DNA from: Eleusine coracana subsp. coracana
Taxonomy: Eukaryota; Streptophyta; Magnoliopsida; Poales; Poaceae
Reading direction: 5' to 3'
Length of the DNA: 64,000 bases
Assembly (NCBI GenBank): GCA_032690845.1
Contig: CM064424.1
Coordinates: 50,481,511-50,545,510, forward strand
In this document: piece after piece, positions 23,873 to 36,195 of the stretch
Layout of the letters: each line of letters begins with the position of its first letter
Position numbering within the stretch: the first letter of the stretch is position 1
The notes under the pieces: generated by a model
Told to the model about the DNA's origin: nothing
What the model saw: the letters and a program-made list of their open reading frames with translations, nothing else
Databases searched by the model: none
Program-made: the position numbers and the translations under genes

Positions 23873-25765
23873 TGTGACACCCAGGAGTCTCACTTCTACT
23901 TAACAAACATGAAGAGCACAAATCATGAATATTATAGCATGAAATGATAGAGCCTAATTATTTGAGTTTATCCCAGGCAATTAAAAACCCTGCAAACAAA
24001 TTGAGAGGTAAATAAAATTTTATAATATAACCTAAGCCAAATAATTTCATAATCAGATTGGTAATAATAAAATAGAATTTATGAATTTACTGAGCACTTT
24101 ACCAAATGAGGAAATACCCCAATTAATTAATTAAAACATAGAAACCTTTCACAATGGGGAAATAGTTATAAAATAAGTGTAAATAATCTGGACATTTGGG
24201 CCCCACCAGAGCACCAGGAATATCCCAAAGGACCTATGTGCAAAATCCCAAATCATTTGGAGGTCCCTAGCTATTGTTTTGGAACTACCTTTGACCAAGG
24301 ACTTGTTTGCAAGAAATCTAAAACTTCAAGGGGTTCAGAGAGAAATCTCCTTCTCCTTCCTCTCATTGGCGTAGAACCCTCCCCGGTGCACATGCCTCCC
24401 CTCTGCTACATGCCACCAGCTCCACCTCGTGACTCCCCGCGTGCTACAGCGCCCCTGCACCCCGTCCTGTCCCCTCCGCCACAGTGTCGCCCAATGGCCT
24501 TCTCTTCTCCTCCTCTCCTCTGCATGCCATCGCCATGGATGCCTGCGATGACTTCAATTCCTCCCCCCCTCCCCCTTGCTTCTGTTTTTAGAACCTTGGT
24601 AGTATTGGTACTGTGTTGCTATGCTTAGTAATTATTAGTGTTGGTAGATATTATTACTAAGGAAAGGCTTGACCACGGGAACGAAACTTAAGAAAAGGAG
24701 TTTACTTTTGATGTTATGAAGGGGCAGGGATGATGCATGTGTAGGTTTGCAGCAACACATGGGTGTTGACTAAGGTAGCCCTGCCTTGTCAAACCTAGGA
24801 CCCATCCATGGTCGGCCCCTTGATCAAGTATTGAACAGTACCGAATGCATGCTAGTTTATGGGCACTAGTAAACCGATGTAGCATTAAAGGTCACTCGCA
24901 TTGAGGACGGTTAAGGTGCATTGGTCATTGACTCTCCTGCTGCTGGAGTGGGCGGTTCATACCATGAAGTACTGTTGGTAGAACGGCATGCCCACTCGAC
25001 GTCACCACACCCGGTCTGAGGTGTAAGTGCTTTTCTTGTGAAAGGTTGTCATATACGACCTTAATTGGTGCGTATGTGTCGTGTATCTCGGGTTTTCCTA
25101 GCTGGTGTAAATCGATTGCAATTGTTGTCCCTCGCAGTAATGAGTACCGCTTGGTCACCGCGCCAATCACATAGTTGCACATGATACTTGGAAATTGGCT
25201 TATGTTGGTTATTGTTGATTATTATTACTACTGCTCTTATACTATATTTAATTCCTGTATTGATTTCATTACTTTGTTGCTCCACTAAAGTTATATTTCT
25301 GCCTTACCCTGTTAACTTGGCTAAATAAATTTAGTAGAACTAATAGGATGCTTAGTGCAAGTCCTTTCAAATAAGCCATCCTATTAGAGCAATTGCTTGT
25401 GTAGATGTTCGACGGGTAAGTCTTACTGAGTAATTGGTACTCAGGCTTTGTGCCATTGTTGTTTTTCAGGTGTGATGCCTTGGGACATGCAAGTCCCTGA
25501 GGGTTGGACTGTCCACTGGGAGTCCGACTTGCCGCCGCAGTACTTTGGGCATGAATCATTACTATATTTTATCATCGAGCTCGTAGTTTCTCAACGTTAT
25601 TCGCTTCCGCTGTTTTCAAAACATTCATGAACTTGTATTATTCTGCTGCACTTTGATCACCTTAATGATGTAATATTCAACTTAAATTTGGACCAATGTT
25701 GTATTATCAAGTGTCTGTGTTATCAACACCTTGAGGACCTCGATCCTCTGGGAAGGGGAGCCACA
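23873..25765 (+). repeat. 3' LTR of the Tekay element with a 1.8-kb internal deletion
   Basis: It matches the 5' LTR from its start to about 14098, then jumps to the equivalent of about 15925 with a short pyrimidine-rich filler at 24555-24592. The missing part is the rest of the GC-rich block and AT-rich sequence. It ends GGAGCCACA and is followed by TAATC. In the first ~235 bp I count roughly a dozen differences from the 5' LTR. Confidence 0.92.
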
Positions 25766-25770
25766 TAATC

Positions 25771-28763
25771 TCAGAACACTTTCTATACAAAAGTTGTTCC
25801 AAATTTTATTCCACACACTCACAAAAAATGGCAGCGCAAACAAAAATCGAGAAGACTTCAGCATTGACTGCAACAGTAGGTGGCTGAGAATTCAACTTGA
25901 TGGGACCCACTCTATTCATTTCTCTCCCTCTCCAAATCCATTGCACCGTGCAAGGGATCACCCAGCGCAGCAATTGGCGAGCAAGTTCAGATATTTCCCC
26001 ACTGCTCTTGGTCAAGTCTTTGCCTCCTCCATTTTTTTCTTTTCTTCTTTCGTCTTCTTCTTCTTTGTTCTCTCCCATGGAACACAATTGTCATGTGACA
26101 ATAGCTCAAACTCCCCGCCCTAGGAAAGCCATCCCCGGCCATCCCGCTCTTCTGTGAGCTGCACCAGGAAGCTCTAAACCCTCACCAAGCATCTCTAAAC
26201 CAGGCGGATTGACATTCTTTTCCAACAACAATGAACCGACCCCCCGCCGGTCCCTCGCCATGTTGTTCCTCTACGGTGCATTCCGGTTCAGTTCCTCCCA
26301 TAGGAATCTCACTCACCTCCATGCTTATTCATTTGAATCATTCCCCGTGCAGTTCCATCACTGGAACCATCAGAAATGGAGGTTTTCTGGCCGCCGGCGA
26401 CCTTCCCTGCTATTCCCCTGTTCTCGATTACTGTTCACAAGGTAAATGCAGAAAATAAAAAAATAGTTAGAAACTTCAAAATTCATATCTGTCAAAATAG
26501 AAATGGTAAAATAGTGAAACAAGTTCTGTTGGACTCTTTGAGAGATGCTCTATCTACTCGTGAGCATGATGATCAGGTTTTACAAATATAAAATTGTTTA
26601 AAAATTCATGAGAAATAGGACCTTGTTTAACACTATTAAATTAATATCTCTAGTTCTATTCATGGTAAAATCATGAAACTTGGCATGCATACATATAATG
26701 ACATTTAGGAACTGCTCAGCAAGTCTCATATTTCATTTACGCATATGTTTGCATTTATAGCAGATTTTGTGTTCTGTGTGTATGAATTTTTTATAATTTA
26801 TTTATTCATGATTAAACTCTAAAACATAGCATTAAGTAACTTTTGAACATTTTCTAAGTCCTGGTAATTCACATAAAATAATTCCTTACAGAATCATGTT
26901 AATAAATTTCAAAGTATAAAATGCTATTGATTAACTATTTGCCTAGACTAAGAATTAGTTAAGTTTAATTTCCTTTAAGGAATCATTCATGTTTGAACCT
27001 GATCAATCACATTCTAGGTATTTTCATTCATATCATTTAACTTTTATTTGTAATCCTTAAGCTAAAAGTCATGTTTGATATATAATTATATTAGTAAACC
27101 ACATGTGTTATTTAGGAGTTAATAATGGAAATACTTCAAATGAAACAACCTAATTATTCTTAATTTATTTTTTGTGCATCTCATTATCATGAGCATCATG
27201 TCATTGCATGCATTGCTGTAACAAAGTTCCATGTCTTTGTTATATTAATTCTCGTCATGCATTGCATTCACTCAATTAGGAAACGACGAGTTGAAATCAA
27301 AGGATGCCGATGCCAATGCCAAGAAGACAGTGATGGAGATGTCCATGATCATGAGAGTGCTAACATTTTCCAAACCAAAGGCAAGCCCCAGTGCATACCT
27401 ATCTATTTGTGAGTCATTTTTGGTTTACTCTTAAGATAGGGATATTGTATTGTGCATTAAGTATAGGACTTGGATGGAAACCCACTTGCATAAACAAACA
27501 ATGGCCTATGATTAGTTTGTGTTAGTAAGCCTTATTCACTAGTAAATGTTATGCTTAAAGTAGTGGAGTCAATGATAATCTATAGGATTACTTGATTCAA
27601 CTATGATTCACATGAAGTATGAACTTGGATAAAATTTGCGAGCTTATCGTTGCAACTCCGCGGACAAGTATTGAACAGTACCAAGTGCATACCTTTATAT
27701 GGGGATTGGTAAACCTAGTAGCTTGGGTGCCGTATTGTTGGACAGTATTACTCATCCACCCAGAGGGGATGTGAATGTCACGGTGGATGCACAGGTTTGA
27801 GGAGCACTAGAGAGTGCATGGGTTAAGCCTCGGATACGAAGTACTGTATCGCGGGGAGGACGTGTACTCGGGATCAATGGCCCTGGATCGACTTTATAGC
27901 AATCTCATGAATGGCGGCCATACATGTTCTTAAATGATGCGTATGTCATGTACTTGGGTTTTCTCCTGCAGGATGTAAATCAATTCGAATTGTCGTCCCT
28001 TGCGGTTATCAGTACCTCTTGTTTCGAGCAGCGGCAATGATATTTTAAGTAGAAAGGTTTGGTTATGATTCTGAAATTTATTTACTCTATGGCTATATAT
28101 TGCTATGTTGTATTGTTCTTTATATTTGTACAAGTCTTAGCAGCTAGCTAGGTTCAATTACAGTTACTTTTCTGCAACAAGCAATCAAAATCTTGGTTAA
28201 AGAATAAAATTGCAGCATAGAACTAATAGGTGCTTTTTATGCAATTATCAAATAAGCCCGGTCAGACCCCTGCATATTGGGAGTCAGTTTTAGATAACCA
28301 CTTTGTCGGGTATGGCATGCGGAGTATACTAGATACTCAGGCTTTGTGATTTATGTTACTTTCAGGTTTCCCTCAGGCTAACTACTGTGATTGTTGCAAC
28401 AAGATTGTGTGGGAAGGTGAGGAACCACAGGACTGGACCATCGACTGGGTTCCTAGCTCACCTACCCACGATGAGTGAGCCATTGCCATAGGTCCAACAT
28501 GGTTTGCTTAGGCTATCTATCGTCGAGTTTGCCGTATTTCCGCTTCCGCACATATATGTAATCTGAACCAAGAACATATGTATTGTAATGTAACTAAGTT
28601 TGCATCCGCTATGACTCTTGAACATGTAATATTATGCACTTAATGATGTATTCTTGTAAATGATGAATGTTCATGTGTGAATGCTATGTATGGTTACTTC
28701 GTTAAACATCTTCTAAGGCGATCCTGTACGGCATACTCTATATTTCAGTATACGGTTGTCACA
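25771..28763 (+). repeat. Right arm of the Tekay-like solo LTR
   Basis: No gene was seen. A GC-rich, open-frame-rich block at 25890-26440 corresponds in position and texture to the GC block of the nested element's LTR. The remainder is AT-rich. It ends GTTGTCACA before the GTTTT duplication. Confidence 0.8.
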
Positions 28764-28768
28764 GTTTT

Positions 28769-28807
28769 AATTTGCTCAGGATGAGCAAAGTTCTAAGCTT
28801 GGGGAGG
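28769..28807 (+). promoter_or_regulatory. Athila 3' internal end and polypurine tract
   Basis: 'tttgctcaggatgagcaaag' followed by AAGCTTGGGGAGG matches the conserved end of Athila elements. The next bases TGTTGGC start an LTR. Confidence 0.75.
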
Positions 28808-30725
28808 TGTTGGCAGCCAATAAAACCCAAAATCGCCCACCAACTGATCGGGAAATGCAAGGTAAAGACCAAAGTTTAATAAATATTTGTTTAAACTAAT
28901 AAAGTTCCATGAGTTTTGATGAAATATGTGTTTGTAGGCACAAGAGAGCCAAAATGTGCAAAAACATGAAGAAACACTCCGTCGGCCGATCACGACTGTG
29001 AAACAGCCGTTTTCACAGGTCGACAGGGTTGTTTTCAGGCTGATCGAGCCGACAGGGTCATAAAGGGCTAAAATCAGCCACCTGGCTGGTTAACCAGAGT
29101 AGTTTTTAGGATAAAATTAGGAATCAGCCGATAGGGTCATAAACGGCTGAAATTAGCCACCCAGTTGGTTAACCGGGGGCCATTTTCCGGGCCGATCATC
29201 CAACCACGCCGATCCTGCAAAACACTTCACCATGATGTCGCTTTCTCCTCCCGGACCAAAAGTGATGAAATATAGCAAAGGAAAGAGGGCCAACTAGTGG
29301 CCTAACCGGGACAAGTCAAGGGGCGATCCGGAGGGGCTCGGTTCCCGGCCAAGGCCGCCGCCCAGCCTACCTCGCTGCCCGCCGGGCTTGCCACACGGCC
29401 TACAGAGACATTCGGCCCATTAAGCCTATCACGTGGCCTGCCACACCTACCGACATAAAACCAAAGGAAAAAGGCCAACCGACACTCGAAACCGACCTCA
29501 GAACATCATCACGGCGATCTAGAATGAGTCGTTTGGAGAACTGACACGATCCAAGGGCCGCCCGACCTTGCCCGCTACCCGGCAGTGCATGCCGCCCGGC
29601 ATGCCCGGCCGCTCGGCATGGCCCGCCGCCCGGCGGACCGACTTTCTCCCACCGACTCTCCTTCACCTACAAGTACCCGCCAGCCCATCGCCACCTATAA
29701 ATAGAGGGGAAATTTGGCAGAAAAGAATCAATGAAGCAACACATCAAGGAGTCCATTTCCCACTACTTGTGTCACAATGTAGAATACGGTAGTTAGTCGG
29801 GAGTTAGAGTCTAGTTGAGAGCATCGCTTCAGGATTCTGGAATCATCTCAGAGTCTTGGTATGAGCCCTCTTGTATCTTTACTCCTTTGTAAGACTTATT
29901 CATTATCAATATAATTATTTTCCCCTTTACATCTTGTCAAGTATTTATTTTAATTTAGTCATTTTCTTAAGTTACAATTATCAGGAAGAAACATTGTTGC
30001 GTATTTCATAGGTTTCCCGGCTAGGATTTAATTAAGTTTAGTTCTTTCTGAGACTTAGACTTGGTTATTTCCCGGCTATTCTTTTGCTCGATCAATGGAA
30101 GAATATCTAGTGAAGGCATAGGCGTCGTGCCTAGCTGGATTTGCATTCGTCCCCACGGGCTGTGTGGTAGACAGCAGGTGGTGATAGCCCTGTCCGTCCC
30201 TTTAGTAATCCACCATGTTCGGGCCGTCTTAGTTAGGGTTGTCTAGCGATAGCGTACCCACTATCGAGGCTAGTTACCGTCCCATATTAGTGGAACATTT
30301 TTGTTCCCCGAAGTGAGCTAACGGGTTAAAGACTCGAGGCTGTAACAAGAAATTGGTGTAAGCACTCAACCCGAGTAACTAGGATTTGATGCTTGACTTA
30401 GATATATTAGGAAGATAATTTTTAGGAATTTTAGACTTAGATCGCTGTCCTCCCGGCTAGCTCAACCAATCTCTTTATTTATCTTAGTGTGGATTTCTCC
30501 TATGTTGCTACCCCCACTTTTATTATTGAACATCCTTACCCCCATATTTGGTTAGTTGGAATTTATTCTTTAGTCCTATCTTTGTTAACATGAGATAATC
30601 TTACATAGCTTCCCTATTGAAATAAATATGATACCTTGGAATACTCCTGGGTGAAATGCTACAATGGTGTTCCGTGCGCTTGCGGATTAATTTACTTTAC
30701 TCTTAAAGCATAACAAACGCCAACA
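28808..30725 (+). repeat. Athila LTR, 1.9 kb, shared between a left 3' end and a right 5' end
   Basis: It starts TGTTGGC and ends GCCAACA (seven-base inverted ends). It has a polypurine tract on its left and an Athila-type primer site on its right (TTTCTGGCGTCGTACC, 30730-30745, compared with the usual TGGCGCCGTTGCCGG). An LTR with both neighbours means the left and right internal fragments once belonged to tandemly joined copies. Open frames around 29400-29790 are GC-rich LTR sequence. Confidence 0.8.
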
Positions 30726-30790
30726 ATTATTTCTGGCGTCGTACCAAGGATAGTGATATTCTTGATGCTATGTTAAGAACTACCAACATA

Positions 30791-31098
30791 CAACAAGAAT
30801 ATGGTAGGCAAAGGGTAGAGAGGATTTCTATGGTCAAGGATCCTAAAATGAGATAGGTTCGGCCGATTAGTGCTTACTTCGGGCACCGGCTTACCCCTGC
30901 ATCCACAGGCGACTCCGGCCAACAGCTCTATGACATACTCGAATGTTCGGGTATGCCGTAGAGCTGTTGGCCAGAGTCACCTGTGGATGTAGGGGTATGC
31001 CGATGCCCGAAGTAAGTAGTAGTAGACCGAACCTATCTTATTATAGGATCCTTGACCATAGGAATCCTCTCTACCCTTTGCCTACCATATTCTTGTTG
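30791..31098. repeat. 308-bp near-perfect inverted repeat (foldback)
   Basis: The first ~150 bases, starting 'caacaagaatatggtaggca', return as reverse complement ending 'tattcttgttg', with a loop of only a few bases around 30944. By eye more than 90 percent of positions pair. It lies just after the Athila primer site and just before a second fragment of Athila LTR end. It could be a foldback-type MITE or the product of an inverted duplication at a break. Confidence 0.9.
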
Positions 31099-31237
31099 TC
31101 CTTGGATGAACTAGCTTAGAAGATTAGTACACACACGTTCCCTGTGATTCGATAACCTGGAATACTCCTAGGTGAAGTGCTACATCGATATCCGTGCGCT
31201 TGTATATTTATCTATGATCGTAACAAATACCAACATA
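31099..31237 (+). repeat. Second Athila LTR 3'-end fragment
   Basis: The phrase 'cctggaatactcctaggtgaagtgctac' onward to 'ataccaaca' parallels the last ~100 bp of the LTR at 28808-30725 ('ccttggaatactcctgggtg' to 'cgccaaca') but is diverged. It precedes the gag remnant directly. Confidence 0.65.
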
Positions 31238-31307
31238 TACTGATACTGTCGGGAGTGTAAACAGTGATTGGGAAAAACTTTGAGATAAATTTAGTCTCCA
31301 TTTCTTC

Positions 31308-32992
31308 CCTATGTCCCGTATTGTCTCCCTTCGTATGGAAATTCTTAGTTTTTGCCCGAATGAGAAGGAGTCTTTAGGTGCAGCTTGGGCTAGGCATAAT
31401 TTGCTATCCAAATACAGACCCAACCTTGCCATTCCTGACACGATGTTGCTACAACATTTTTGTGAGGGTTTGAACAAGGAAGCTGCCCTATACCTCGACA
31501 TTGCCGTTGAAGGATCGTTCATCCACAGGACCATGATAGAAGGAAGAGAAATCTTAGACCGTATTCTAGAAAACACGTCCTTCCTTTCTGATCATGCCGA
31601 ACCCCTCCAGGAGGAAGCCAAGTTGAGCCAACAGGAACCCTTAATATCCAAATTTAAACCCAATTCTTTGCATACCCCAAGATTCGACCATTGAGCCCTC
31701 ACCCGAACAGGGAACACCTAGGGAAGTAGAAATCCAACCCTCAGAATTCCCATTTGAGTTTGAGGAAGTGCTGTTTGAAGATTATGGAAACACCTCAAAG
31801 TATTGTTGCCAAAAGAAACCCCCCGACCCCCGTCTCTCCTCCTGAGCCACTTGAAGAGGCATTCCTCCAAGAGACGGTGAAGGAGTTAACTTCAATTATG
31901 AGTGACGAATGGTTGCGAGAGGCTGAGCTATCCTCTAAAGTAATTATAATTTGCTCTCTCTCTTCAAACATTCGATGCAACACTAGAGGAGTCGTTGTGG
32001 AAGTGCTTTATAATCCCACTATTGGTGCCAACATAATATCTAATGCCTTTGCACTTGACATTTCGGGCGATACACCATTGGCACCGACTAGTAAATCCTT
32101 CAAGGGCCCCTTTGGCCCTATTTTAGAAGGATGCGGGATTTTGCAAGATGTGACCATAAGGCACGCAAATGTCGAGGTTGTCCTAGACTTCCATGTCTTT
32201 GATATTTAGGGTTTTGATGTGTTAATCTGACATCCCATTGAGAAATTACTCATGGATGTACAAATGCTTGGAAGTCTCGACGTAAAACTCGAGGGGAAAA
32301 AGTTTTCTGTCCTGATCTCCCGATTGAGAAACTCCATACCAGATTCTTCCCCTGAGGAAGAGCCAATCGAGGAAGTAATGGCTATTCACCCATTTGATTC
32401 TCCTAAATCCCTTCTTGAAACAGATGCTAAAGAGTTTATCCAAGAGGAGGATGAGTTTCATGAGACAATTGATCTACCCATAAAAGAACCACCATCACAA
32501 CGTCCGATTGAGTTTAAGCCCTTGCCTTCTAGTCCTGCTCTTTGCACCCATCGCATTCCCATTGATCCTGATATCACACCTTCCAGGGAGCCTCAGAGGA
32601 GACTAAACAATGCAATGAGAGAGGTTGTTAAGAAGGAGGCCTTGAAACTTTTGCACGCCAGGATAACTTATCCCGTTCCTCATAGTGAGTGGGTTAGCCC
32701 TGTGCAAGTAGTGCCTAAGAAGGGAGGCATGACGGTCATTAGAAATGACAGAAATGAGTTGATCCCTCAATGCACCATCATAGGATGGAGGATGTGCATC
32801 GACTATTGGAGGCTCGACATGGCAAAAAAAAAAAGAATCATTTCCCGCTGTCCTTCATTGATGAAAAGTTGGAGTGGCTTGCCAATCATTCCTTCTTTTG
32901 TTTCTTTGAAGGGTACTCTGGTTACCATCAAATTCCCATCCATCCTGATGATCAAAGTAAGACTACCTTCACATGCCCTTACGGAACCTATG
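31308..32992 (+). pseudogene. Athila gag-protease-RT remnant
   Basis: Segments appear in order: C-terminal gag (ESLGAAWARHNLLSKY, then LNKEAALYLDIA), a protease region (TRGVVVEVLYNPTIGANI), and the N-terminal part of RT (AMREVVKKEALKLL, HSEWVSPVQVVPKKGG, then in another frame GYSGYHQIPIHPDDQSKTTF). The frame changes after gag near 31694 and again at the A-rich run 32822-32832. Stops at 32207 (TAG) and 32228 (TGA) interrupt protease. RT ends abruptly near 32992 before its catalytic motif, where Sirevirus LTR sequence begins. The N-terminal half of gag is missing. Nothing functional is expected. Confidence 0.85.
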
Positions 32993-33378
32993 GTGAGAAA
33001 CCATGTGGATATGTGCCATGATTTGCAATATGTGATGAGTACTTGACAATGGATGATTTGGTGTTTGAGTTGAAATGCGGGAATATGGGGATTGCATGAG
33101 TTGTGCATGACTATGGTTTTGATTAACCGGAGTTGGTGATTGAGTTGGAGAAGTTGCAGGAGTTGGGAAATGTGTTTGCTTGTCTCATGATGTGTAGGTC
33201 AATGGAGTCGACTTGGTGGTCAACGACGAGAGGATCCGACACAAGTAGGGGACTTGAGGCCGGACGATCAGGATGCTGGGTGAAGTCAAGGGTGATCCAC
33301 ACCGTACACGTGGAGAGGCAAGAAGCACGGATGGTTTCACGGTTGAGCCTCAAAATCGTGGTGGTGATGAAGACGGTG
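32993..33378 (+). repeat. Left arm of a Sirevirus LTR (start approximate)
   Basis: Texture and phrases ('tacacgtggagaggcaagaagca', 'ggtttcacggttgagcctc') match grass Sirevirus LTRs and resemble the LTR resumed at 52422. The last bases GAAGACGGTG abut Tat LTR A. The sequence interrupts the Athila RT. Confidence 0.6.
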
Positions 33379-33807
33379 TGTGGGATATATATACCAGGGA
33401 TACCTCACCACTCGGATATATTGCCGAGTGGGCCAGGGTCCAATAAAAATAAAGACCCATGAAGATAACTACTCGGATTATTACTTGGAGTACACGACAA
33501 GTCAATACTAGAGATAGAAAGTTAGAGATAGAATTCTAGTCGGAAATCATGTTGTAACCGACTAGTACACTTACCATGTAACCCTGCCCCCCGGATATAT
33601 AAGGTGGGGTAGGGGCTCTCTCATATATCATATCCGACATAATATACAACAGAATACAAGACGTAGGATTGTTATCCTTCGGGAGGCCCGAACCTGTCTA
33701 AACCTTACGTCTTGTGTGTCCATCGACTCTTGGTCTCGCGCATGCCTCTTCCGATAAACAAGGATCATGAGTAGCCCTATGATCCACTGCCGATATTAGT
33801 GTTGACA
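33379..33807 (+). repeat. Tat-lineage LTR A (plus orientation)
   Basis: It is 429 bp, TGTGGGATATAT to GTTGACA, with a TATATAAG box near 33595. It is followed by a primer site GTTAGCGCGCCAGG. By eye it is closer to LTR E (about 20 differences) than LTR D is (about 30). Confidence 0.92.
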
Positions 33808-35715
33808 GTTAGCGCGCCAGGAAGGGGCGCAGCGCGACGGTCGGCATGTCGAGTTCGATGGCCTCAATCTACTTCAAGATCGAATCGCAAGCTGACCAAT
33901 GTTGAAGCGTTGTATCATTGCACAAGTAATTGCATCTTCATCAAACGACGCTCAACAAAGACCGAAAAAGGATTCGGCGTGATTATGCACAAATGCTGGC
34001 CGATGCCATGGTATTTTTGAAGTCGGTGACTTCATCTTTCAAGACCGAAGGAGTCGGCGTATTGGATTTGGCTATCCGAGTCGACTTCCTCAAGACTTCA
34101 CGTAAAGCAGGGAAGTTTCTTTCTTTTCCTCTTTCTACATTATTTAATAGCATAAACTTCTCTAATCAATTAGGCTAATTAGCCGAGTACTCACTACGTG
34201 ATCTTTTTTTTGCGTATGCGAGCTGACCATCTACATCACGTGGCTGTATGGTATTGGTCAGATCCGACATGCATGTCATCTCAGCCCTTTAGCTGATGAC
34301 TTAGCTAGCAACTGGGTGATTCGGGACGACTATATCACTCGACTTGATCGCTTGGCTCTTCAGCTGATACTGCCGACCACCTCGACCTTCAGCATGCGGG
34401 GACCCGCGGTGGAGTCGGGGGCTTGCACGGCGATCTGCAGCTGATTAAGGACTTTCACCCGCTTAGCTCCCCTACTCAGCCGAGCAAGTGTCCCTGATGT
34501 GTGTTCGCTTCGAACTATGGCGATGATACTCAGAGGCCGGCTTAATCAGCCATCTATGGTGGAGCGCATCTTCACGATCTGCTAGGAGAGTCAAGCCGAG
34601 TTCCTTGATCCAGAACACAACTAAGACTGCCACTCGTATATGTTTTTGCTGATTCTTCGAGTCGGCCTACCAGTCCAAACCATTACGTAGCAGGGAAGGC
34701 TTGCTTATTTCTGTTATTCCTTTCGAATTAATTTATTCCATACATACTAATCCACTTGATTAATGGAGTATTACTTATGTGGTGCATTATTTTTTGCACA
34801 GATGAGTCAACACGTGCTTGCATGTAGCCAGTCATGTAACTTGTGACAGCGGTCGCCAAAGCAATGGCGTTTGGAGGAGCAGCATGGCAAAGCATCATTG
34901 AACACTTTGACGTTGGGATAGCTCAACCAAGAGAAGGACTGCTCAACCATGCCGGCAAGCTGCTACTACTCAACGACTTGATGTTGATCTTACTTGCAAC
35001 ACGGCGGCTCGGTTCGACTCAAGTCAACAATCAAACAGTGTGTTGGAGGTTCATCTACGGATTGTCGACCACTGAAAAGCTAAGTTATTTTGATAATTTT
35101 TTATTCGTACAAAATTAATTTGAAGGCCGTAGGTTCTTAGTCTTACGTGGATGGATTTTGAGCTTATTTTGCACTTATCATTTTGCATCAATGAGTTGAC
35201 GATCTACACTGTGGTTAGCTATATCGTATTTGTCAAATCAAATCAGGTGCTTGTTGCTGTGAAAAACGCGGGTAATCAAGATGGTGAAGACGGTTGTCCA
35301 CTCATCTGATGGGTCAGCAACTCGGCGACGCAATGGCTCGTCTATGCGGTTGAAGGCACAAACACACTGGTGATGTTTTGAGTCACTCAAGCATTTGAAG
35401 CCACTCGTTGACTTAATAAATCACTCGGCGAGGCAACATGGTGATTGGTTTACTCGCATCAACAATCAGGCTGCATGCTCGGGGGCTTGTCTATAGCTTA
35501 CATATGACTCGTCTACAATTCGTCTACTATCATAAAGCTAAGTAAACTTTATAGTTTTTTTTATTTTATTCATATCAACTTAATTTGAAGGTCGTAGGTT
35601 CTTAATCTTACCGTGATAGTTTTGAGTTTCTTTTTGGACTCGTCCTTTTTGCCTTAACAATATTGGTCAATAATTTTTCTCGGTTGATTTCGACTCGTAC
35701 ATGTTTGGGTGAACT
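33808..35715 (+). other. Non-coding internal domain of a Tat derivative, truncated
   Basis: Starting at the primer site, it is collinear with 48281-50180 of the D-E element, often identical for long stretches. No domain-bearing frame was found. It is cut at about 35715, where Copia sequence begins. Confidence 0.8.
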
Positions 35716-36195
35716 CTATTAAGCTCATGAAAGACCAAGGGAGTATGACCTATATGCTCCACCCGCGGAGAAGCCTACTGGAGGTCTAGTATCAGTTATG
35801 ACAGTAAGTGAAACTTGTTTGCACAAAACTTGCAATTCAAGGCGTAGTCCATTGTTCAAGTTGTGAATGAGTATAGCTTATTGTTCTACGTGGAAGTTTA
35901 ACTTAACAGTCTCCACTGAAAACACTGGTATATTAAACAACAGTGGGGTGAGGCAAAGTCTAGTTGGGACTTTGAGATCTGGTGGGGGATTGTTAGAATT
36001 ATATGGGCTTGGCCCATCAATATTCACAATAATTTCTAGAAAATCTCAAAGGCCCATTCATGAGTGGTGGGAGTGCAAAGGTTTAGTCCCACATTGCTAG
36101 TGGAGGTGGAGAGAGTCCAACTTATAAGATTGGTTGCTCTAGCATCTCTTGCAAGTGTGTGGATGGGAGGAAGGAAGAACACACGCGCGTGCTCG

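Larger units (their letters stand above)
13414..25765 (+). mobile_element. Tekay-type chromovirus (Ty3/Gypsy), complete but defective
   Basis: Two LTRs beginning TGTGACACCCAG bound the element, with perfect target duplications TAATC at 13409-13413 and 25766-25770. In order it has primer site, a leader frame, gag with a CCHC knuckle, protease, RT, RNase H, integrase, a C-terminal chromodomain-like segment and a polypurine tract. This order and the very long LTR fit the Tekay (Del) chromovirus lineage. It carries premature stops, frameshifts, a deletion that removes the integrase zinc finger and a 1.8-kb deletion in the 3' LTR. It inserted into the older Tekay-like LTR. Confidence 0.95.
12597..28763 (+). 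mobile_element. Solo LTR of a Tekay-like Gypsy element, split by a nested element
   Basis: The LTR starts TGTGACATCC and ends GTTGTCACA. It is flanked by perfect duplications GTTTT (12592-12596 and 28764-28768). Its two arms, 12597-13413 and 25771-28763, total about 3.8 kb, similar to the 3.7-kb LTR of the element nested within it. Several stretches near 27930-28030 resemble that LTR (for example around 'gtaaatcaattcgaattgtcgtccc'). No internal domain remains between matching duplications, so this is a solo LTR from LTR-LTR recombination. Confidence 0.85.

Noticed and set aside
29400..29792. Pro/Ala-rich frames
   Set aside because: They lie within the Athila LTR, are GC-rich and have no domain.
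30791..31098. MicroRNA precursor
   Set aside because: The hairpin is far too long and evenly paired. An inverted duplication or foldback element explains it better.
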